In this document: piece by piece, positions 8,026 through 14,051 of the stretch
Numbering within the stretch: position 1 is the first letter of the stretch
Layout: every line of letters begins with the position of its first letter
Assembly (NCBI GenBank): GCA_017467745.1
Contig: JAFUKV010000032.1
Coordinates: 1-14,591 of the forward strand
Length of the DNA stretch: 14,591 nt
Reading direction: 5' to 3'
Source: Bacteroidaceae bacterium
GTDB lineage: Bacteria; Bacteroidota; Bacteroidia; Bacteroidales; CHK158-818
Notes under the pieces: model-generated
The model's input: only the letters and a program-made list of their open reading frames with translations
Databases searched by the model: none
What the model was told of the DNA's origin: nothing
Translations under genes and position numbers: made by a program

Positions 8026-9159
8026 ATGTCAACAACTAAATCAAAAGTCTATTTTACAGATTTACGCACTAATCCGCATTCAAACTTATTAGACAAAGTT
8101 GAACGTCTGGCAAAACGCGCCGGAATTGAAAATATCGACTTTAAAAATAAATTCGTTGCTATAAAAATACACTTCGGCGAACCGGGTAACTTGGCATACA
8201 TTCGTCCCAACTACGCCGCACGGGTAGCGCAACTGCTCCGCTCATTGGGAGGAAAACCGTTCTTAACAGACAGTAATACGCTTTATTCCGGAAGACGGGC
8301 AAATGCAGTAGACCATTTACAAAGCGCAATGGAAAACGGATTCAACCCTATATCGGCACAGTGTCAAGTCATCATTGCCGACGGACTAAAAGGTACAGAC
8401 TACCGTGAAATAGAAATCGACGGAGAATGTTGCAAATCGGCCAAAATAGGTACCGCCGTAGCCGATGCGGATATTATTATCTCCATGACTCATTTTAAAG
8501 GACACGAAATGACCGGTTTCGGAGGGGCTTTGAAAAATTTGGGTATGGGTGCTGCCAGCGTGGGAGGTAAATTAGAGTTACACTCTTCATCTAAACCGTT
8601 TATCAACGAGCCTAATTGCACAGGATGCCGTATTTGCGTTAAAAACTGCGCACACGGAGCATTATCGCTCAATTCCGATAAAAAAGCGTCTATCGATTAC
8701 GCTTTATGTGTAGGCTGCGGGCAATGTGTAGCCCTATGCCAATTCGATGCCGCACAAGTAGAGAATGACTCTACAACAGAAGATTTAAACAAAAAAATCG
8801 CCGAATACACTTGGGCAGTACTGAAAGATAAACCTAATTTCCACCTAAGTTTTATTATGAACGTTTCGCCCGAGTGCGATTGCTGGAACCACAATGACGC
8901 AGCCATTGTCCCCGATTTGGGGATACTCGCTTCGTTCGACCCTGTTGCATTAGACCAAGCCTGCGCCGACCTCGTTATACAAGCCCCTTCGGTAGGTAAT
9001 AATAGATTACATTCAGACTGCAATCATGACAATCATGACTTGATGCAAGGTAAAGATAAATTCAGATTAGCGCATCCCAACATAGATTGGCGTGTTGCAT
9101 TAGAACATGCCGAAAAAATCGGTATCGGAACTCGGCAATACGAACTGATAAAAATCTAA
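8026..9159 (+). CDS. DUF362 protein with two 4Fe-4S ferredoxin motifs
   Basis: A 377-residue, apparently cytoplasmic iron-sulfur protein with no signal peptide or membrane helix. The DUF362 region covers the N-terminal half (KIHFGEPGN 47-55, FLTDSNTLYSG 79-89, SMTHFKGHEMTGFGGALKNLGMG 153-175). It is followed by a bacterial-ferredoxin module with two complete CxxCxxCxxxC sets: C198, C201, C204, C208 and C228, C231, C234, C238. Usually the fourth Cys of each set ligates the other cluster. The C-terminal part (to 377) completes the DUF362 domain with ASFDPVALDQACADL. Family members are often annotated as Fe-S cluster-binding proteins with unknown reaction, so an electron-transfer or cluster-dependent catalytic role is all that can be inferred. 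Last gene of the helicase-AsmA-DUF362 unit and followed directly by a strong terminator. Confidence 0.87.
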   Translation: MSTTKSKVYFTDLRTNPHSNLLDKVERLAKRAGIENIDFKNKFVAIKIHFGEPGNLAYIRPNYAARVAQLLRSLGGKPFLTDSNTLYSGRRANAVDHLQSAMENGFNPISAQCQVIIADGLKGTDYREIEIDGECCKSAKIGTAVADADIIISMTHFKGHEMTGFGGALKNLGMGAASVGGKLELHSSSKPFINEPNCTGCRICVKNCAHGALSLNSDKKASIDYALCVGCGQCVALCQFDAAQVENDSTTEDLNKKIAEYTWAVLKDKPNFHLSFIMNVSPECDCWNHNDAAIVPDLGILASFDPVALDQACADLVIQAPSVGNNRLHSDCNHDNHDLMQGKDKFRLAHPNIDWRVALEHAEKIGIGTRQYELIKI

Positions 9160-9174
9160 AACAATTAATTCTCT

Positions 9175-9210
9175 AAAAACAGAGGCTGAAAATTTTCAGC
9201 CTCTGTTTTT
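9175..9210. terminator. Perfect 36-bp palindromic terminator
   Basis: Arms 9175-9192 and 9193-9210 are exact reverse complements. The GC-containing stem CAGAGGCTG is flanked by A5 on the left and T5 on the right, and the centre is AAAATTTT. This ends the DUF362 transcript 15 bases after its stop and would also work on the opposite strand. Confidence 0.88.
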
Positions 9211-9253
9211 CTTAACGAATAGCCGCAATAACACCAAAGCTTCTCTACAAATG

Positions 9254-9285
9254 TTTGTTTTACATCTAAAATTACACTAATTTTG
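9254..9285 (+). promoter_or_regulatory. Bacteroidota-type promoter of purM
   Basis: TTTG (9254-9257), a 20-bp spacer and TAATTTTG (9278-9285) match the consensus exactly. The predicted start point is around 9291, about 19 nt before the ATG at 9310. This rules out the in-frame TTG at 9283, which lies inside the -7 box. The leader is too short for a purine riboswitch. Confidence 0.78.
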
Positions 9286-9309
9286 CGGGCAAAACCAAGA
9301 TTAAACATC

Positions 9310-10476
9310 ATGAGCGACCAACGATATAACCTGCGGGGCGTTTCCGCATCAAAAGAAGATGTGCACAACGCTATCAAAAACATCGATAAAGGAATTTTCC
9401 CGAAAGCATTTTGTAAAATCATTCCCGATATATTGGGCGGAGATCCCGAATACTGCAACATTATGCACGCCGACGGCGCAGGAACAAAATCGTCGTTAGC
9501 TTATATGTATTGGCGCGAAACCGGCGATTTGTCTGTATGGAAGGGCATAGCGCAAGATGCCCTCATCATGAATATAGACGACTTGTTATGCGTAGGCGCA
9601 ACAGATAACATATTGGTATCTTCTACCATAGGGCGAAATAAACTGTTGATACCCGGTGAAGTAATTTCCGCTATCATCAACGGTACAGACGAATTATTGG
9701 CAGAGCTTCGCAGTCTCGGCGTAAATGCTTATGCTACAGGAGGAGAAACAGCCGATGTGGGCGATTTGGTCAGGACAATCATTGTAGATAGTACTGTTAC
9801 CTGCCGTATGAAACGCTCGGACGTTATATCGAATCATCGGATACAAGGCGGAGATGTTATTGTCGGGATGGCATCATTCGGACAAGCCTCGTATGAGAAA
9901 GAGTACAACGGAGGAATGGGCAGCAACGGGTTGACATCGGCAAGGCATGATGTATTCGCCAAATACTTAGCACAAAAATATCCTGAAAGTTACGATGCGG
10001 CTGTTCCGGACGACTTAGTATATTCCGGCAATTTAAAATTGACCGACGCAATTGAAGGGTTGGGTATAGATGCAGGTAAATTGGTACTCTCTCCCACCCG
10101 TACATACGCTCCGGTAATAAAAAAACTATTGGATGAAATGCGTTCTACCATACATGGAATGGTACACTGCTCCGGCGGTGCGCAAACCAAAGTAATGCAC
10201 TTTGTTGAAAACGTAAAAGTGGTTAAAAATAATCTGTTCCCTATACCTCCTCTGTTTAAAACTATTCAGGAACAATCGGGTACAGATTGGAAAGAAATGT
10301 ACAAAGTCTTTAACATGGGACATCGCATGGAGATATACCTCGCACCTGAAAATGCGCAAACAGTTATAGACATTGCACGCTCTTTCAATATAGATGCACA
10401 GTTAGTAGGTTTTGTAGAACCTGCCGATAAAAATTCAATGATTAAAGAATCGGAATACGGAAAATTCGAATATTAA
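9310..10476 (+). CDS. purM: Phosphoribosylformylglycinamidine cyclo-ligase (AIR synthase)
   Basis: A 388-residue cytoplasmic enzyme expected to convert FGAM to AIR with ATP, the fifth step of purine synthesis. It has the AIR-synthase fold: the ATP-binding glycine-rich DGAGTKSSL segment (55-63), IAQDALIMNIDDLLCVGA (80-97), GGETADVGDLV (144-154), the start of the C-terminal domain at SNGLTSARHDVF (205-216), GMVHCSGGAQTKV (283-295) and FNMGHRMEI (334-342). The chain is about 40 residues longer than E. coli PurM and several motifs are diverged (DGAGTK for DGVGTK; SGGAQTK for TGGGLTEN), as I expect for the Bacteroidota form. Paralogues in the AIRS superfamily (ThiL, SelD, HypE) fit less well. ATG 9310 is fixed by the promoter just upstream. 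Monocistronic: it has its own promoter and terminator. Confidence 0.82.
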   Translation: MSDQRYNLRGVSASKEDVHNAIKNIDKGIFPKAFCKIIPDILGGDPEYCNIMHADGAGTKSSLAYMYWRETGDLSVWKGIAQDALIMNIDDLLCVGATDNILVSSTIGRNKLLIPGEVISAIINGTDELLAELRSLGVNAYATGGETADVGDLVRTIIVDSTVTCRMKRSDVISNHRIQGGDVIVGMASFGQASYEKEYNGGMGSNGLTSARHDVFAKYLAQKYPESYDAAVPDDLVYSGNLKLTDAIEGLGIDAGKLVLSPTRTYAPVIKKLLDEMRSTIHGMVHCSGGAQTKVMHFVENVKVVKNNLFPIPPLFKTIQEQSGTDWKEMYKVFNMGHRMEIYLAPENAQTVIDIARSFNIDAQLVGFVEPADKNSMIKESEYGKFEY

Positions 10477-10510
10477 TATAAAAAACTTTTTTACAAAAGC
10501 ATCAAGCATA

Positions 10511-10551
10511 AAAAGCCCTATCAATTTCTATTAGAAAAAGATAGGGCTTTT
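10511..10551 (+). terminator. Rho-independent terminator after purM
   Basis: The 12-nt arms AAAAGCCCTATC (10511-10522) and GATAGGGCTTTT (10540-10551) pair perfectly. The loop (10523-10539) contains a further small TTTCT/AGAAA stem. The T run after the stem also occupies the -33 region of the next promoter. Confidence 0.85.
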
Positions 10552-10568
10552 ATTTTAAAAATCCTAAG

Positions 10569-10576
10569 TATCTTTG
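10569..10576 (+). promoter_or_regulatory. -7 element of the GH16 gene promoter
   Basis: TATCTTTG is an exact match to TAnnTTTG, 28 bases before the ATG at 10604. No TTTG is present 19-21 bp upstream; that position is the 3' arm of the purM terminator. Confidence 0.55.
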
Positions 10577-10603
10577 CTAAAACTATTATAAAAACTGAAT
10601 ATT

Positions 10604-11407
10604 ATGAAAACAACCAAACTAATTTGTTTTACTGCAATCGTCTTATATATGATGGTATTAACAGGATGTCAATCGCCAAGAGACACTTGGCAGTTAGTAT
10701 GGGAAGAAAATTTCGATAAGGACGGCGTTATAGATGAAACGGTATGGAGTAAAATTCCGAGAGGTACATCAGACTGGAATAATTACATGTCAAACTATGA
10801 TTCTCTTTACGATGTAAAAGACGGTAATCTTATACTTACCGGCATGGTAAATCCTGACACCGTCAGCGATGCCGTTCCGTACATTACCGGCGGCATTTAC
10901 ACCAAAGACAAAAAAGGATTCGAAAACGGGAAAATAGAGATATGTGCCAAATTGGGTAACGCGCAAGGCGCATGGCCTGCTTTTTGGTTACTGCCTTTTG
11001 ACAATGAACAATGGCCGTATGGCGGAGAAATAGACATTATGGAACGGCTTAATTCCGATACTATCGCTTATCAAACCGTACATTCTCACTATACATATAA
11101 TTTAAAGATGGGCGATAATCCAAAACAAGGAGGAATCGGAACCATAAAGAAAGACAACTACAATATATATAGTGTAGAACTTTATACCGACAGTATAGTA
11201 TTCGGCATAAACGGAAACCATACATTTACATATCCCCGCATAAAAACAGATAAAGAGGGACAGTTTCCTTTCGACCGACCGTTTTATTTGCTACTTGACA
11301 TGCAATTAGAAGGTTCATGGGTAGGAAAAGCTAACCCGAAAGATTTACCGGTTTCCATGTACATAGATTGGGTACGTTTTTATCAGAAACCCGAAAAGGA
11401 CAAATAA
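10604..11407 (+). CDS. GH16 family glycoside hydrolase, lipoprotein (laminarinase-like)
   Basis: A 267-residue lipoprotein. Residues 1-22 form a signal peptide ending in the lipobox LTGC (C22 lipidated), followed by QSPRD, so surface or periplasmic display is expected. The mature part is a GH16 jelly-roll hydrolase: WQLVWEENFD (29-38) opens the domain, GGIYTKDKKGFENGKIEICAKL (96-117) and GAWPAFWLLP (122-131) build the cleft, and the active site EIDIME (142-147) carries the nucleophile E142, D144 and acid/base E147. It ends with the usual IDWVRFYQ strand. GH16 enzymes with this site cleave beta-1,3 or mixed beta-1,3/1,4 glucans and related galactans; laminarinase-type activity is the best guess but specificity is not proven. 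It has no CBM and no SusC/SusD neighbour, so it is not in a visible polysaccharide utilisation locus. It is the last gene before the composition change. Confidence 0.87.
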   Translation: MKTTKLICFTAIVLYMMVLTGCQSPRDTWQLVWEENFDKDGVIDETVWSKIPRGTSDWNNYMSNYDSLYDVKDGNLILTGMVNPDTVSDAVPYITGGIYTKDKKGFENGKIEICAKLGNAQGAWPAFWLLPFDNEQWPYGGEIDIMERLNSDTIAYQTVHSHYTYNLKMGDNPKQGGIGTIKKDNYNIYSVELYTDSIVFGINGNHTFTYPRIKTDKEGQFPFDRPFYLLLDMQLEGSWVGKANPKDLPVSMYIDWVRFYQKPEKDK

Positions 11408-11509
11408 CAGCCAACTTAAAAAAGATTATTATTACATCCGTGTCTATACACCGAAATGAAATATGAATTTCACATAGCAGAAATGAACCGACATTAAAAC
11501 TGCAAGAAA

Positions 11510-12370
11510 CTATGTATTCCTGAATTGTTTCCGATACTTAGACGGCGGCATTCCCATTGTACTTGTAAAGACCCGCACGAAATGCGGCAGGTCGTTGAAG
11601 CCTACAAGATAACATATCTCCGACACTCCTTTTTGCGAATGTTTCAGCAAATCGCAAGCCGTGTTCAGACGGTATTGTGTGACAAACTGTGAAAAGGTCA
11701 TCATCTTGTGCTTTTTGAAATAGGAGCAAAACGCCGAACGGTTCATACCCATCTCCGCCGCAATGTCGTCCAATGTGATGGAATGAACATAGTGCTTCAT
11801 CACGTATGTGCAAATCTGCTGCATACGCCGCACGTCCTTCTCAATACGCATCGGTTTTCCTGCAAATGTATGGTCGGACGAAGTAAAGATGACAGGCAAT
11901 AGGCGAAACATCGCACTCAAACGTCCCAGTTCGTCCATACCGTTTATTTCGGATAATGCCTTACGAATAACTCGAGAACTTTCCCTCCCGAACTTCAACG
12001 CATCAGTCGGAAACATTACGCCCGCCAATCTGTTTCGTAATTCAGGAAATACTTCTATACACCGCTCCACTAACGAATGGCTAAAAGCCACCATTAAGTA
12101 ACGGACACAACCGTCCTCGCCCGCATTGTCGTCTGCGTATTCCCAACGATGAAGCATCGATGGCGGAATCAACACCACATCGCCCGCCGTAAAAGGCTGT
12201 AATGTGTCGCCTGCCATTCGGTTACCCTGTCCATGAACGACATAATACAACTCCCACGCATCGTGCTGGTGGAGCTTGGCTTCGAGGCTCGGCTCCACCC
12301 GTTGGTCTATGAAGAAAAACGAATGATTCTCCACCTCAGGCAACTCGTACGGTATGGCTGTATCTTCCAT
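11510..12370 (-). CDS. AraC-family transcriptional regulator with cupin sensor domain
   Basis: A 286-residue cytoplasmic DNA-binding protein. The N-terminal cupin-like ligand pocket includes HQHDAWELYYVVHG (34-47), GDVVLIPPSMLHRW (63-76). The C-terminal AraC/XylS domain has two helix-turn-helices: ITLDDIAAEMGMNRSAFCSYFKKH (198-221) and GVSEICYLVGFNDLPHFVRVFTSTMGMPPSKYRK (248-281). ATG 12370 is chosen because the longer frame starting at 12424 would begin upstream of the predicted -7 box (12398-12405), outside the transcript. It is divergent from the nitroreductase operon and separated by 130 bp holding candidate binding sites, so it is probably the local activator. Its base composition is higher in G+C than the genes to the left. 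The inducer is unknown. Confidence 0.88.
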   Translation of the reverse strand: MEDTAIPYELPEVENHSFFFIDQRVEPSLEAKLHQHDAWELYYVVHGQGNRMAGDTLQPFTAGDVVLIPPSMLHRWEYADDNAGEDGCVRYLMVAFSHSLVERCIEVFPELRNRLAGVMFPTDALKFGRESSRVIRKALSEINGMDELGRLSAMFRLLPVIFTSSDHTFAGKPMRIEKDVRRMQQICTYVMKHYVHSITLDDIAAEMGMNRSAFCSYFKKHKMMTFSQFVTQYRLNTACDLLKHSQKGVSEICYLVGFNDLPHFVRVFTSTMGMPPSKYRKQFRNT

Positions 12371-12389
12371 AAATAATTGCTTTGATTTA

Positions 12390-12416
12390 TATAATTGCAA
12401 ATTTACAACAATTATA
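12390..12416. repeat. Inverted repeat bracketing the regulator's -7 box (candidate operator)
   Basis: TATAATTG (12390-12397) and CAATTATA (12409-12416) are perfect inverted repeats around an 11-bp spacer that contains the regulator's predicted -7 element. Binding here would block transcription of the araC-type gene. AT-richness makes chance occurrence possible. Confidence 0.35.
12398..12405 (-). promoter_or_regulatory. -7 element of the AraC-family regulator promoter
   Basis: On the minus strand, TAAATTTG matches TAnnTTTG, 27 bases before the ATG at 12370. TTG or TTTG sequences upstream (12422-12424 and 12430-12433) are at 16 and 24 bp, neither ideal, so the assignment is tentative. Confidence 0.45.
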
Positions 12417-12451
12417 CGAAACAATAAAACAAATACAGGACAATAAAGCGA
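12416..12451 (+). promoter_or_regulatory. Tandem 17-nt direct repeat, candidate AraC-type activator site
   Basis: Units 12416-12432 and 12435-12451 align without gaps, with a shared ACAATAAA core, flanking AC and C/A positions, and 12 of 17 identical; all five differences are A/G changes. The start-to-start distance is 19 bp. The downstream unit covers roughly -33 to -17 of the nitroreductase promoter, which lacks a -33 box. This is the usual position of an AraC-family activator site. Confidence 0.45.
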
Positions 12452-12453
12452 CG

Positions 12454-12461
12454 TAACTTTG
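12454..12461 (+). promoter_or_regulatory. -7 element of the nitroreductase operon promoter
   Basis: TAACTTTG is an exact match to TAnnTTTG, 39 bases before the ATG at 12501. No TTTG is found 19-21 bp upstream; that position is taken by the direct repeat. Confidence 0.6.
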
Positions 12462-12500
12462 CAACCGGAAACAAGAAATGTAACTTAAAAATGTATTGTT

Positions 12501-13127
12501 ATGGAATTGTACGAAGTATTGGAGAAACGCCGCACATACCGCGACTACTCCGACCGTGAAGTGAGTGATGAAATCCTCAAAAGAGTAATCGGTGCGGCAT
12601 TCAAAGCCCCGACAAACGATCACCTGCGCCAGTTTGAATTCATCGTGGTGCGCGGACGCAAAAACATCGCCAAAGTAATCGCCCCGCTCGCCAAAAACAT
12701 GGCTGCCTTCAAGAATCTGGTACATGAAGTGGATGAATCGGGCGACAAGGATAAGATGGATATGTTTGCCGATGCCCTGCCCAAGCAACAGCGTATGCTG
12801 ATGCAGAACGGTCTGCTGATTATCCCGTTCTTCCGCCAACAGACGTGGCCATTGCTCAAACCTACGGAACAAAGTTCGCTCAACTACTTTGCTTCGGCAT
12901 GGTGCGCACTGGAAAACATGTTGCTCGCCGCCACCGCCGAAGGATTGGGAACCGTGTTCCACATTCCCGTTGCCGACGAAACGGAAAAAATCAAGGAGAT
13001 TGTCGGTGCTCCCGAAGACTACGAGTTCACCTGTTTGCTGACGATGGGCTATCCCGCAGAAAACGCCTTTCTGCCCAAACAAAAAGAAATCGACATCGAG
13101 GAGCGGATACATAAGAATCTTTGGTAA
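12501..13127 (+). CDS. Nitroreductase family protein (FMN-dependent oxidoreductase)
   Basis: A 208-residue cytoplasmic flavoprotein, expected to bind FMN as a homodimer and use NAD(P)H to reduce nitro groups, quinones or enone-type substrates. Family features: the N-terminal LEKRRTYRDYSDREVSDEIL (7-26), whose Arg residues contact the FMN phosphate, AAFKAPTNDHLRQFEFIVV (32-50) and the core helix SAWCALENMLLAATAEGLGTVF (132-153), followed by the GAPEDYEFTCLLTMGYPAE strand (169-187). The middle part (~60-110) is variable and may shape substrate choice. Physiological substrates of this family cannot be read from sequence. First gene of the operon, and strongly G+C-rich relative to the left part of the window; only 9 nt separate it from the exporter gene. 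Confidence 0.85.
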   Translation: MELYEVLEKRRTYRDYSDREVSDEILKRVIGAAFKAPTNDHLRQFEFIVVRGRKNIAKVIAPLAKNMAAFKNLVHEVDESGDKDKMDMFADALPKQQRMLMQNGLLIIPFFRQQTWPLLKPTEQSSLNYFASAWCALENMLLAATAEGLGTVFHIPVADETEKIKEIVGAPEDYEFTCLLTMGYPAENAFLPKQKEIDIEERIHKNLW

Positions 13128-13136
13128 CCCGGCAAC

Positions 13137-14051
13137 ATGAAAGGACATATTCTGATATTGTCGGCGAATATCCTGTTCGGTGTCAGTATGCCGGTATTCA
13201 AATACCTGCTGACTTCAGATGTACCACCGGAAGCAATTACCATCATGCGGGCGATTTTCGCCTGCATGATGTTTTGGTTCGTGTCCCTCTTCATGCCGAA
13301 AGAAAAAGTCCTGCCGAAAGATTTGAGAACACTCTTCATCTGCGCCTTGTGCGGCGTGGGTATCAACCAATGGCTGTTTGTTGTCGGGCTGAAAAATTCT
13401 TCGCCTGTCGATGCCTCCATTATCGCTACCGCAGTGCCTATTTTCGTGTTATTGCTGGCAGCCGCCGTCCTCAAAGAGCCTATTACGGCCAAAAAGTCTT
13501 TTGGCGTATTTCTTGGCGTAAGCGGAGGCATTTTGCTCGTGTTCAGCACCGCACATACCGCTGACGGAACCAACAGTCTTTGGGGAGATACACTGATGTT
13601 ACTGAACCAGTTGATGTATTCCGTCTATCTGGTCTTGTCTAAACCTTTGTCTCGACGCCACTCGTCCGTGACAATGATGAAATGGATGTTTCTGTTCTCC
13701 ACATTGACACTCGCACCATTTTGTCTCCCGCACGTGCAGCACGTCCCCATATTCCATCGGGAAACTTTCAACATGACGCAACTGTGCGCACTCCTTTATC
13801 TGCTGTTTGGAGCCACGTTCGTCGCATTCATGCTTATCCCGATGGCATTGAAACATATCCGTCCCACTACGGTCAGCATGTACAATTATGTGCAGCCCAT
13901 TGTCGCTTCCGTAATCACCATTGCTGCCGGGCAGGACACCATCTCGATACAAAAACTGTTGTCTGCGGCTTTGGTATTTGCCGGTGTTTACTTGGTGACG
14001 AAGAGTAAGAAAAAGGAAGAGATGAAAAATTTAATATTGCATAAGACATGA
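13137..14051 (+). CDS. EamA/DMT-family transporter
   Basis: A 304-residue inner-membrane protein with about ten hydrophobic helices arranged as two EamA repeats (about 3-137 and 148-288). Typical sequences are the first helix HILILSANILFGVSMPVFKY (4-23), the SSPVDASIIATAVPIFVLLLAAAVLKEPIT end of repeat 1 (88-117) and RPTTVSMYNYVQPIVASVITI (242-262) in repeat 2, with a KKKEEMK tail. Drug/metabolite transporters of this family mostly export amino acids, nucleosides or metabolites; the substrate here is unknown. The ATG lies 9 nt after the nitroreductase stop, and its own stop overlaps the next start (ATGA), which argues for translational coupling and one operon. Confidence 0.86.
   Translation: MKGHILILSANILFGVSMPVFKYLLTSDVPPEAITIMRAIFACMMFWFVSLFMPKEKVLPKDLRTLFICALCGVGINQWLFVVGLKNSSPVDASIIATAVPIFVLLLAAAVLKEPITAKKSFGVFLGVSGGILLVFSTAHTADGTNSLWGDTLMLLNQLMYSVYLVLSKPLSRRHSSVTMMKWMFLFSTLTLAPFCLPHVQHVPIFHRETFNMTQLCALLYLLFGATFVAFMLIPMALKHIRPTTVSMYNYVQPIVASVITIAAGQDTISIQKLLSAALVFAGVYLVTKSKKKEEMKNLILHKT

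Noticed and set aside
9211..9309. Possible purine riboswitch before purM
   Set aside because: The promoter at 9254-9285 leaves a leader of under 25 nt, too short for an aptamer.
11408..11509. Terminator between the convergent GH16 and AraC-type genes
   Set aside because: Only weak 4-6 bp hairpins were found (GTGT/ACAC near 11440-11452; TGAAAT/ATTTCA near 11457-11473), without a T tract.
12387..13148. Long open frame on the minus strand (253 codons) opposite the nitroreductase gene
   Set aside because: It is antisense to a clear nitroreductase, has no recognisable domain, is rich in His/Phe/Cys as expected from a shadow frame in G+C-rich coding DNA, and overlaps the regulator promoter.
13121..13564. 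Plus-strand open frame of 147 codons overlapping the transporter start
   Set aside because: It is in another frame of a well-supported EamA gene and its translation is Arg/His/Cys-rich without a fold signature.
13049..13573. Minus-strand open frame of 174 codons opposite the transporter
   Set aside because: Shadow of the nitroreductase/EamA coding strand with no domain or start signal.
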